Below, in pieces: positions 7,313 through 13,515 of a stretch of DNA of 16,639 nt. Every line of letters starts with the position of its first letter. Within the stretch, counting starts at the first letter, position 1. Source of the DNA: an archaeon UBA55 (GTDB lineage Archaea > Undinarchaeota > Undinarchaeia > Undinarchaeales > Undinarchaeaceae); the NCBI GenBank assembly GCA_002495465.1, contig DAFN01000014.1, forward strand, positions 39,680 through 56,318, given 5' to 3'. The notes beneath the pieces are model-generated. The model did no database searches. It had not been told where the DNA came from and saw nothing but the letters and a program-made list of their open reading frames with translations. The position numbers and the translations under genes were made by a program.

Positions 7313-7623
7313 TGAAATTTTGTGAAAAGTGTGGAAGCCTTATGAAACCGAATGATAGTGGAAGTGAATTTCTATGCGACTGCGGACATACGGAGAATGT
7401 AGGAGAAGGGCATATAACAACAGAGAAAATGGAGAAAGGTATTCCTGATATTGTTGTGAAAGAAGAAGGAGATAAAATTCTTCTTCCTGAAACTGATGCA
7501 GACTGTGAATGCGGCAATAAGAAAGCCTACTACTGGATGGAACAGACGAGAAGCGCTGATGAAGCGCCGACACGATTTTACAGGTGCACAAAGTGCATGC
7601 ATACATGGCGGGAATATTCCTAG
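7312..7623 (+). CDS. tfs: Transcription factor S (TFIIS-like transcript cleavage factor)
   Basis: TFS enters the secondary channel of stalled RNA polymerase and stimulates cleavage of the RNA 3' end. The 103-residue protein has two zinc ribbons. The N-terminal one is MKFCEKCGSLM plus LCDCGH (Cys4, 7, 22, 24). The C-terminal one is CECG plus RCTKC (Cys65, 67, 92, 95). The catalytic hairpin QTRSADEAPTRFYRCTKC carries the essential acidic pair D-E (residues 83-84). The end HTWREYS is typical. In both ribbons one knuckle is C-x-C rather than the common C-x2-C. The ATG at 7312 is preferred over the TTG three bases before it because it overlaps the signal peptidase TGA by one base, which implies translational coupling. 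In archaea TFS is often encoded near PCNA, as here. Confidence 0.95.
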   Translation: MKFCEKCGSLMKPNDSGSEFLCDCGHTENVGEGHITTEKMEKGIPDIVVKEEGDKILLPETDADCECGNKKAYYWMEQTRSADEAPTRFYRCTKCMHTWREYS

Positions 7624-7633
7624 CCAGTAAACC

Positions 7634-7640
7634 TTATAAG
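7634..7640 (+). promoter_or_regulatory. Candidate TATA box for the 65-aa membrane protein / PCNA unit
   Basis: TTATAAG lies about 40 nt upstream of the ATG at 7678. A start site near 7660-7665 would leave a leader of about 15-20 nt that just contains the Shine-Dalgarno sequence GGAGGTG. This could start a separate transcript running through the OB protein to PCNA. Confidence 0.5.
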
Positions 7641-7666
7641 ACAGCCGGCTTTAGCAATCAACTGAA

Positions 7667-7673
7667 GGAGGTG
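7667..7673 (+). promoter_or_regulatory. Strong Shine-Dalgarno site (GGAGGTG)
   Basis: GGAGGTG, seven bases matching the archaeal anti-Shine-Dalgarno sequence, ends 4 nt before the ATG at 7678. It is the strongest ribosome-binding site I can find in the window. Confidence 0.75.
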
Positions 7674-7677
7674 CAAA

Positions 7678-7875
7678 ATGGCAATAAAACACGGAAAAGT
7701 CTGGGAATCTTTGCTTGTCGCAGGCTCCATAATTTTTGCGTTTGGAATTATATGGGGATCTCTGCTTCTTGCAAAGGAATTTACAGAGGCACAGGGAGCT
7801 CTTGTTCTCATAATAATAGGAACTGTCCTCTTAATTCTTTCTGAGACAAGTCTTCTATCAAGGGGAAAGAAATAA
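7678..7875 (+). CDS. Small two-helix membrane protein of unknown function (65 aa)
   Basis: I do not recognise a family. The 65 residues have a short basic start (MAIKHGKVW), a first hydrophobic segment (about 11-31, LLVAGSIIFAFGIIWGSLLL), a short acidic loop (KEFTEAQG) and a second hydrophobic segment (about 40-55). A Lys/Arg tail (SRGKK) ends the protein. The charge pattern suggests both ends face the cytoplasm. Reality is supported by a TATA box at a sensible distance, the strongest Shine-Dalgarno site in the window, and a clean frame ending 26 nt before the next gene. It lies between transcription factor S and a probable OB-fold protein, upstream of PCNA. No catalytic residues are evident. 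Confidence 0.75.
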   Translation: MAIKHGKVWESLLVAGSIIFAFGIIWGSLLLAKEFTEAQGALVLIIIGTVLLILSETSLLSRGKK

Positions 7876-7901
7876 AACACTGAAACTCCAAGAGGGTGTG
7901 T

Positions 7902-8243
7902 ATGGAAAAGTTAACAAGGGCGCCAGCTCTGGAGAGATTTGTAAGTGAAATACGACCTGAAGACATAAGAGTCCGTGTTGTGGGAACTGTGTCTGATAAG
8001 GGTGAGAATTCTTTTGAGCTTGGGGATGAAACCGGGAAAATTCTTGTTAAGTCTGCGTCAGGATTTTCATTTGAGAATGGAAACAGGGTCCGCGTTTTTG
8101 GAAGACCTGCTGTAGCAGAAAAGGGACTTGAATTGGAATTTGAGTTAGCACAAGATATGAAACTTCTTAATGAAAAACTATATAAGAAAACCATTACCTT
8201 AAATCAAAAGAAGGACACTGATGGAAACCAAAATAATCCTTAA
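7902..8243 (+). CDS. Small single OB-fold protein, possible nucleic-acid binding (113 aa)
   Basis: The central part (about 23-88) reads as a single OB-fold barrel. It has alternating strands VRVVGTVSD, NSFELGDETGKILVKS, GNRVRVFGRP and GLELEFELAQDM, like the nucleic-acid binding domains of RPA and tRNA-anti families. No zinc cysteines are present. The C-terminal 25 residues are polar and Lys/Asn-rich and look disordered. Binding to single-stranded DNA or RNA is an inference from fold pattern and from position upstream of PCNA, not from a recognised family. The ATG at 7902 is preferred over the GTG at 7896, because that GTG lies within the purine-rich ribosome-binding stretch GAGGGTG (7892-7898). 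The next gene begins inside the last 23 bases of this one, so the two are probably translationally coupled. Confidence 0.7.
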   Translation: MEKLTRAPALERFVSEIRPEDIRVRVVGTVSDKGENSFELGDETGKILVKSASGFSFENGNRVRVFGRPAVAEKGLELEFELAQDMKLLNEKLYKKTITLNQKKDTDGNQNNP

Positions 8244-8484
8244 AACCGCATTGATAGCACTAGTAGTGTTTGTTGCAATAATATCTGTTGCAGAAGCACG
8301 AAGAGGCGCAGCTGATGAAGATGCACAGGACTGCATCCTTAAGCCTGTCACAGGGCTCAGCATAGCTTCAGTAACTGGGGGCTTTTCCTACATATTTGCA
8401 GGCGGAGCAAGCCCATTGATAATACTTGCTGTTGCATTCATTGTCGGTTTTATATCATCACATTTCATATGGCACGGATTCTAA
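8221..8484 (+). CDS. Small exported/membrane protein of unknown function (87 aa)
   Basis: I recognise no family. The N-terminus looks like a signal peptide or membrane anchor (METKIILKTALIALVVFVAI), ending near VAEARRGAADEDAQD, where a signal peptidase site (A-E-A) is possible. A polar segment with one cysteine (DCILKP) and a Gly/Ala/Ser-rich stretch follow. The protein ends with a second hydrophobic helix (about 63-83) and the sequence HFIWHGF. The start overlaps the OB-protein gene by 23 bases in another frame, with a weak AAGGA purine stretch before it. It lies 45 nt upstream of PCNA. The hydrophobic organisation and tight packing support a real gene. Confidence 0.65.
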   Translation: METKIILKTALIALVVFVAIISVAEARRGAADEDAQDCILKPVTGLSIASVTGGFSYIFAGGASPLIILAVAFIVGFISSHFIWHGF

Positions 8485-8529
8485 GGAATCCTTCTGCCCT
8501 GTGATAACTAGAAAGAGTGGGAACTATAG

Positions 8530-9276
8530 ATGGCATTTAAATTTATATTGGACGAACCGGACCTTTTAAAGGACTGTGTTATAGCCTCATCCAGCCTTCT
8601 TAACGAAGCAGTACTTACTGTGGACAGTAATGGAGTCAGCCTTGTGAGTATGGACTCTGCAAATGTTGCCCTTGTAGAATTTAATATTCTTGCAGGCGCA
8701 TTCAGAGAACTGGAAGCCTCCGAAAAAACTGAATTTGGAGTTAATATGTCAGATCTTGTATCTGTAATGAGACGAGTAAAGTCCACGGAAACTCTTGAGA
8801 TGTCTATGGATGACGGTATGCTATCAATAAAGATATCTGGAAATGCAAAAAGAGCTTTTCAGATACCATTGATAGACGTAAAGAAAGAGACTAAAATCCC
8901 TCAATTGGAATTCCCCGCAAGCATTGAAATAAAGGCAGAGTTCCTTGAAGATGGTATAAGTGATGCAGAGATAATTTCAGACGCAGTTATTTTTGAAGCT
9001 GACCCAGACTCATTCAAAATACGCTCCAGAGGAGATAACAGAACTGCCGAGCTCCAGATGCAAAAGGGGGAAGACGGAATTGTGAGTTTGGAGGCAAAAG
9101 ACCACGTCAAATCAACCTTCTCTCTGGACTATTTGAAGAAGATGATAAAAGCATCAAAAATATCTGACGTGGCGAGTGTAAAGATTGGAAATGATTACCC
9201 GCTAAGAATGACATTCACAGTCCTGGACAAGGCTCATATAGGATTTGTTCTTGCTCCGAGAATAGAGAATGACTGA
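8530..9276 (+). CDS. pcn: DNA polymerase sliding clamp PCNA
   Basis: PCNA forms a trimeric ring around DNA that tethers replicative polymerase, FEN1, ligase and other PIP-box proteins. The 248-residue length is normal. The N-terminus FKFILDEPDLLKDCVIASSS, the segment GVSLVSMDSANVALVEFNI (35-53), the positively charged inner-ring helices (for example MRRVKS) and the C-terminal strand with LAPRIEND are characteristic. No TATA box is evident directly upstream, and the ribosome site is weak (GTGGGA, 8517-8522). The gene is therefore likely co-transcribed with the small genes before it. A run of seven T follows the stop codon and is a likely terminator. PCNA lies close to primase and GINS, which fits the conserved archaeal replication neighbourhood. 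Confidence 0.96.
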   Translation: MAFKFILDEPDLLKDCVIASSSLLNEAVLTVDSNGVSLVSMDSANVALVEFNILAGAFRELEASEKTEFGVNMSDLVSVMRRVKSTETLEMSMDDGMLSIKISGNAKRAFQIPLIDVKKETKIPQLEFPASIEIKAEFLEDGISDAEIISDAVIFEADPDSFKIRSRGDNRTAELQMQKGEDGIVSLEAKDHVKSTFSLDYLKKMIKASKISDVASVKIGNDYPLRMTFTVLDKAHIGFVLAPRIEND

Positions 9277-9289
9277 GATAGTGTCAATA

Positions 9290-9296
9290 TTTTTTT
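9290..9296 (+). terminator. Oligo-T terminator after PCNA
   Basis: Seven consecutive T lie 13 nt after the PCNA stop codon and precede the TATA box of the next gene. This matches archaeal intrinsic termination on T runs. Confidence 0.55.
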
Positions 9297-9314
9297 CTGA
9301 AAAAAGAGCGATAC

Positions 9315-9323
9315 CTTTATAAT
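9315..9323 (+). promoter_or_regulatory. Candidate TATA box for the secreted-protein gene
   Basis: CTTTATAAT lies 23-31 nt upstream of the ATG at 9346. The spacing predicts a leaderless message, and no Shine-Dalgarno sequence precedes this start. Confidence 0.6.
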
Positions 9324-9345
9324 TAAAAACGAATTACAAGCCTTG

Positions 9346-10191
9346 ATGAGTAAAAAGAAAGATTTTGGTTTTTATTACAGCGTAGCACTTTTGTCATTGC
9401 TTGCGATAATTGTTTTTATGCAGCCTCAGGCAGGAGAAGAAATTCCTGACTTCGAAGAAGTTACAACAATAAATGGAGTGAATATTGAAGAAGACCTTCT
9501 TATCCCGGAGGAAAAGCTTGAAGAAATTATCAAGTTTGAAGGAACTCTGCAAGAGACGGAGTGCAATGTTGATCCTGACTGGCCGGAGCATTGCCCTATA
9601 AAGAAAGGGAGTAGGGAATTTAGAACCTGCTGGATTGCGTCAACAAGCGGAAGTTCGGACCTTTTCGCAACTATAGGATGTGGGGCAATGACCCTTCACG
9701 CAGAATTCAAGCAAATGGCATCTATGGCAACCTCAAGGGAGGCAAGGCTTGTACTTCTACCCATTCCGAACGTGACAGCGAGATATCTTTTATCTCTCGA
9801 TATGAGAATAAATGGTCTTCCACGGACAGAAAATCAAGATCAAGGTCTAGTAATCAATATAGAAGAAGTCCAAAATCACAGGAAAATTGTAATAAGTGTT
9901 TCAGATGGGAAAATATGCGTACGAGAATCCGCTGAGGAATGCATAGAAACACCTGAAGTTGCCGAAGCAACTCAGCCTGGAAGAATGAAATGGGACATTG
10001 TAGGGGAAAATGATGACTTGCGAATTTATGTTGACGACTCAATGATTGCAGAGTTCACTGAGCTTAGTCTTCTATCATACCAGCAGACTGGGAATCTTGT
10101 ATCACTGTATGCACGGCTTAATCCTGATGATGTGAGCGGAAAGGTACTGGATGTTGAAATCAGAAAAGCTGAGTTTTACAACATAGTATAA
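9346..10191 (+). CDS. Membrane-anchored or secreted protein of unknown function, possible lectin-like beta domain
   Basis: The 281-residue protein starts with a basic tip (MSKKKDFG) and one hydrophobic helix (about 10-26), then a wholly extracytoplasmic-looking body. An acidic linker (31-65) precedes a segment with four cysteines (73, 83, 95, 112). The second half (about 145-281) is rich in short beta strands such as YLLSLDMRING, RKIVISVSDGK, DDLRIYVDDSMIAEF and VLDVEIRKAEFYNI. This resembles the pattern of concanavalin/LamG-like sandwich domains and may bind glycan or protein; that is inference from strand pattern only. Cys191 and Cys199 bring the total to six, an even number compatible with disulfides. 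The ATG at 9346 is chosen over TTG 9343 on TATA spacing. The gene has its own promoter and lies between PCNA and fbp. Confidence 0.75.
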   Translation: MSKKKDFGFYYSVALLSLLAIIVFMQPQAGEEIPDFEEVTTINGVNIEEDLLIPEEKLEEIIKFEGTLQETECNVDPDWPEHCPIKKGSREFRTCWIASTSGSSDLFATIGCGAMTLHAEFKQMASMATSREARLVLLPIPNVTARYLLSLDMRINGLPRTENQDQGLVINIEEVQNHRKIVISVSDGKICVRESAEECIETPEVAEATQPGRMKWDIVGENDDLRIYVDDSMIAEFTELSLLSYQQTGNLVSLYARLNPDDVSGKVLDVEIRKAEFYNIV

Positions 10192-10229
10192 AAGTCTTTT
10201 AGAATTCCATATAAGAGGCCGGAGCAAGC

Positions 10230-10237
10230 TATTTAAA
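10230..10237 (+). promoter_or_regulatory. Candidate TATA box for fbp
   Basis: TATTTAAA, the same core as before rpoL, lies 37-44 nt upstream of the fbp ATG. Initiation near 10258-10262 would give a leader of about 12-16 nt carrying the ribosome site GGGAG (10262-10266). Confidence 0.55.
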
Positions 10238-10273
10238 GACATAGGAAAAGAAAGGAGAGATGGGAGAAAAAGT

Positions 10274-11374
10274 ATGGCAGAGAAAACAACACTTTCAGTA
10301 ATAAAGGCAGATGTAGGCAGTATTCCGGGGCACGTAGTGGCACCTCCGGAGCTCTTAGAGGAATGTGAAATAGAACTCAACAGAGGCCTTACAGAGAATA
10401 CCATAAACGATTTTTACATAACAAGGTGCGGAGACGATATTCAACTCATAATGACGCACTTCAGTGGTGAAGACAACGAAGATGTTCACAAGCTTGCCTA
10501 CGACGCGTTTTTAAGGGCAACAAAAAAGGCGAAGGAAATGAAGCTCTACGGAGCCGGACAGGACCTTCTGAAAGACACTTTCTCAGGAAATGTAAAGGGA
10601 ATGGGACCTGGTGTTGCTGAAATAGAATTTGAAGAGAGGCCTTCAGACCCAGTAATAGTTTTCGCGGCAGACAAGACAGATCCTGGAGCATTCAGTCTTC
10701 CATTCTACAGAATGTTTGCAGATCCTTTCTGCACTCCAGGACTTACGCTTGACCCGACTCTACAAGAGGGATTCAGTTTCGAGATTCACGACATCAAAGA
10801 GAGCAGAAAAATAACGCTTAGCGCTCCTGAAGATACATACAAAATTCTGGCATTTATAGGCTCAACCGGAAGATATCTCATAAAAAGAGTGTACAGGCGC
10901 TCTGACGGAGAAATTGCCGCCTCACTTTCTACTGAAAAGCTGGCTCATATAGCCGGAAAATATGTTGGAAAAGATGACCCAGTTGCAATAGTACGTTGCC
11001 AGTCAGGTTTCCCAAGCGTTGGAGAAGCCCTTGAGCCTTTTTCTTTCCCGCACCTCGTTTCAGGTTGGATGCGTGGCTCGCACAGAGGTCCTTTTATGCC
11101 TGTTTCTCAGGAAGACGCCAGAAACTCCAGACTTGACGGACCTCCAAAAGTCATCGCTCTTGGATTCCAAATAAACAAAGGAACACTTGTAGGACCCGAA
11201 GACCTGTTCAGCGATGTTGCATACGACAGAACACGTGAGAAGGCACAGGAAGTTGCTGATTACATCAGGAGACACGGTCCATTTGAACCACACAGGCTTG
11301 GAGAGGAAGAGATGGAATATACAACTCTTCCGCAAATCCTAAAGTCCCTTGAGAGCAAGTTCAAGAAGATTTAA
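10274..11374 (+). CDS. fbp: Bifunctional fructose-1,6-bisphosphate aldolase/phosphatase
   Basis: Converts glyceraldehyde 3-phosphate and dihydroxyacetone phosphate, through fructose-1,6-bisphosphate, to fructose 6-phosphate. One Mg-dependent active site does both reactions, which makes gluconeogenesis effectively one-way. The 366 residues match the archaeal enzyme along their full length. KADVGSIPGH (11-20) and TRCGDDIQLIMTH (50-62) carry metal ligands. GAGQDLLKDTFSGN (93-106) and GPGVAEIEFEERPSDP (111-126) follow. AGKYVGKDDP (227-236) contains Tyr230 and Lys233, which align with the catalytic Tyr229 and Schiff-base Lys232 of the Sulfolobus enzyme. GWMRGSHRGPFMPVS (264-278) is also typical. 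GGGAG (10262-10266) with a 7-nt spacer supports the ATG at 10274. With pps in the same window it indicates a gluconeogenic route to sugar phosphates. The gene precedes primase by 30 nt. Confidence 0.97.
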   Translation: MAEKTTLSVIKADVGSIPGHVVAPPELLEECEIELNRGLTENTINDFYITRCGDDIQLIMTHFSGEDNEDVHKLAYDAFLRATKKAKEMKLYGAGQDLLKDTFSGNVKGMGPGVAEIEFEERPSDPVIVFAADKTDPGAFSLPFYRMFADPFCTPGLTLDPTLQEGFSFEIHDIKESRKITLSAPEDTYKILAFIGSTGRYLIKRVYRRSDGEIAASLSTEKLAHIAGKYVGKDDPVAIVRCQSGFPSVGEALEPFSFPHLVSGWMRGSHRGPFMPVSQEDARNSRLDGPPKVIALGFQINKGTLVGPEDLFSDVAYDRTREKAQEVADYIRRHGPFEPHRLGEEEMEYTTLPQILKSLESKFKKI

Positions 11375-11404
11375 GAACAAAGTAAACCAATACTTTTTGG
11401 GAGA

Positions 11405-12658
11405 ATGTATAAAGAGGAGATTGAGAGTTATTATTCCAGGACGGATGTCCAGAGAGCCATACTGGAAGTTTCTGAAAACAGGGAAGTTATTCCTGTTCTT
11501 TCAAGTGGCTCATTTGGATCTAGACCAAATGCTGTCTATTATGAAAAAGATGTAGGACAAATGGTCAAGAGTGGCGCTATAGAATTTCACTGCTCAGTTG
11601 AGCGCTGGAAAGACCCTCTAAAGCTCAAAACTGGTATGAGGAAAGAAGACCAGGATGCTCTGAGGATTGGATGGGACCTCATTATCGATATTGATTGCAA
11701 GAAAACTCTGGAAGAAGCTAAAACAGCGTGTATAATACTTCTTGACAGGATTGAAGAGCTGAATATACATAATTACGGTGTTAAATTCTCTGGAAATCGC
11801 GGATTCCACATAGTAGTTCCCTTTGAAGCATTTCCGGCAGAAATCATGGGAATGGGAAAGATTGCAAAAAACTATCCTGATTTGCCCAGAAAAATGATAC
11901 ACTATCTTGCAGACACTACTTTTGAAACAATGAAAGAGGCATTTGGAGAAGATCCACGCAAGGTTCTTGAGATAGACCATGGAGTTATAAGCCCGAGGCA
12001 TCTTTTCAGAGCTCCATACGCTCTGAACAGAAAAACATGGCTCGCAAGCATTCCGCTTGATAAAACGGAAATCCGGAATTTTGACCCTCAAAGTGCTCAG
12101 CCGTCCAAAGTAAAAGTTAAGAAGAAATTTTTAAAGAACACAAAGGAAAATGAGGCTATTGAACTTCTCAGAGCCTCCGCTTATTGGACTTCGACAAGGA
12201 AGAAAGATAGTAAGAGGAAGGAGATTGCATTTGAAGTTCCAAGGGACGCGATACCTATCAAATTTTTTCCTGGTTGCATAGAAAATATAATGAGAGGACT
12301 GGACGACGGGAGAAAACGGAGCGTTTTCATACTCGTGTCATTCCTACACAGAATAGGCTGGGGAAAAGATGATGTATGGGCCTTCCTTGTTGATTGGAAC
12401 AAGAAAAACAAGCCGCCTCTAGCAGATAATCTGCTCAAGTCCAGCTTTACAAGCCAGTACACTGGAGAGGGTCCGAAAATGTCTCCAAATTGCAGTAATA
12501 CAGGATATTATGGAGGCTTTGGAGAAGAGCAGTGCGAACACAGGAATCCAGTGTCCTATACTCTAGGCAGCGTGAGAGCCCTTAAGAGAAAGCGCCCCAA
12601 AAAGCGCAGGGCAAAGACTAAAAAGGAGACGAAACAAGAGAATGAAGTGGGAGAATGA
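11405..12658 (+). CDS. priS: DNA primase, fused PriS catalytic domain and PriL-like C-terminal domain
   Basis: Makes the primers for DNA replication. The N-terminal part (about 1-240) is an archaeo-eukaryotic primase catalytic domain. The metal-binding pair Asp95/Asp97 lies in IIDIDCKK, the nucleotide motif is SGNRGFHI (129-136), and the third acidic residue is Asp191 in EIDHGVISPRHLFRAPYALN. The part from about 285 to 382 resembles the PriL C-terminal iron-sulfur domain: FPGCIENIMRGLDDGRKR, a helix-rich FLHRIGW segment, WNKKNKPPL, then PNCSNTGYY and CEHRNPVSY. Such single-chain primases are known in Nanoarchaeum and other DPANN archaea. Only three cysteines (291, 363, 377) are seen where four cluster ligands are expected. 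A basic tail (394-410) follows. The start context GGGAG-A-ATG has an unusually short spacer. The stop overlaps the GINS start by 4 bases (ATGA). Confidence 0.9.
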   Translation: MYKEEIESYYSRTDVQRAILEVSENREVIPVLSSGSFGSRPNAVYYEKDVGQMVKSGAIEFHCSVERWKDPLKLKTGMRKEDQDALRIGWDLIIDIDCKKTLEEAKTACIILLDRIEELNIHNYGVKFSGNRGFHIVVPFEAFPAEIMGMGKIAKNYPDLPRKMIHYLADTTFETMKEAFGEDPRKVLEIDHGVISPRHLFRAPYALNRKTWLASIPLDKTEIRNFDPQSAQPSKVKVKKKFLKNTKENEAIELLRASAYWTSTRKKDSKRKEIAFEVPRDAIPIKFFPGCIENIMRGLDDGRKRSVFILVSFLHRIGWGKDDVWAFLVDWNKKNKPPLADNLLKSSFTSQYTGEGPKMSPNCSNTGYYGGFGEEQCEHRNPVSYTLGSVRALKRKRPKKRRAKTKKETKQENEVGE

Positions 12659-13233
12659 CAGAAGTAATAATAACGTACGAGACACTTCGGGAAATACAGA
12701 GAGACGAGAAGAGGTCTTCAAAACTTTACTCGCTGGACGAGAATTTCTATTCGATTGTTCAGGACTATCTCGGAAGAGAGCTTCCAGAGGATGATATATC
12801 AAAGAATGAGATACTTAATGCTAGGAAAATATTAGAAGATATACAAGACAGGCGCGAGAAGAAGATAATCAACTATGCGCTTGCAATAGCGAGAAATAAT
12901 GAGAAGTTTGATGTGTCTGAGCTGACCACTGAGGAACACTTGCTTCTTGAGAATCTGGTAGAAACGCTTAAAAAGTACCGCAGTAACATAGATAAGGCTT
13001 CGCCTTCAGAAGCAAAGGAAATGACAGAAACGGTAGAAGAGCCTGTCGAAGAGGAGAAAATCTCTGAAGACATTGAAAAGGCTCTTATAAAGATAAAAAT
13101 TCTCGAGGATCTCCCGCAGATTGTCGGAGCAGATATGGAGGAATACGGACCATATTCAGCAGGAGAAATTGCTGAAATTCCGGAAGAAAACGCAAAAATA
13201 TTGATCGAAAATAAAACTGCAGAGGAACAATGA
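12655..13233 (+). CDS. GINS complex subunit, Gins51/Gins15 type
   Basis: Subunit of the archaeal GINS complex, which links MCM helicase and the Cdc45/RecJ-like partner in the replicative CMG-type complex. The 192-residue protein has the A-then-B domain order of the Gins51 type. The helical A domain (about 1-112) begins VIITYETLREIQRDEKRSSK, with NARKILEDIQDRREKKIINY (55-74). An acidic linker (113-142) separates it from the small B domain with ILEDLPQIVGADMEEYGPYS (149-168) and IPEENAKILIENKTAEE at the end. Translation is coupled on both sides: its ATG overlaps the primase stop and its TGA overlaps the L44e start, each by ATGA. Primase-GINS15-L44e is a conserved archaeal order. Confidence 0.93.
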   Translation: MTEVIITYETLREIQRDEKRSSKLYSLDENFYSIVQDYLGRELPEDDISKNEILNARKILEDIQDRREKKIINYALAIARNNEKFDVSELTTEEHLLLENLVETLKKYRSNIDKASPSEAKEMTETVEEPVEEEKISEDIEKALIKIKILEDLPQIVGADMEEYGPYSAGEIAEIPEENAKILIENKTAEEQ

Positions 13234-13508
13234 ACATACCAAAAACAGTGAATATGTATTGCGCATGGTGCAAGAAGCACAATGCCCATGGAATATTTGT
13301 GTCAAAGAAGAGACAGAAGAGAACTTTGTCCAAAGGCCAGCGAAGATTCAAACGAAAGATGGAAGGATACGGTTCATTCCCGAAGCCAATGCCAACGGGA
13401 AAGAAGCCGACACAGAGACAGGATCTTAGATTCAAGTGCGAAGAGTGCAAGAAATCAAACACTCGATCAAAAATGCCAAGAGTAAAGAAATTCGAGTTGA
13501 CGGAATAA
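13230..13508 (+). CDS. rpl44e: 50S ribosomal protein L44e (eL42)
   Basis: Zinc-ribbon protein of the large subunit near the tRNA E site. The 92 residues contain the two knuckles Cys11-x2-Cys14 (MYCAWCKKH) and Cys70-x2-Cys73 (KCEECKKSN). They also contain the highly conserved loop GQRRFKRKMEGYGSFPKP (36-53). The length is normal. The start codon overlaps the GINS stop by 4 bases, and GAGG lies just upstream inside the GINS gene. In most archaea rps27e follows directly; here the next gene, 7 nt on, encodes a membrane protein instead. Confidence 0.97.
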   Translation: MNIPKTVNMYCAWCKKHNAHGIFVSKKRQKRTLSKGQRRFKRKMEGYGSFPKPMPTGKKPTQRQDLRFKCEECKKSNTRSKMPRVKKFELTE

Positions 13509-13515
13509 GAAACAT

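Noticed and set aside
7584..7844. 86-codon plus-strand open frame across the end of tfs and the 65-aa gene
   Set aside because: It lies out of frame over two better supported genes, and the composition is not protein-like.
9288..9310. Possible hairpin TTTTTT-CTG-AAAAAA after PCNA as a bacterial-type terminator
   Set aside because: The stem is A-T only with a 3-nt loop and is unlikely to be stable; the T run alone explains termination in archaea.
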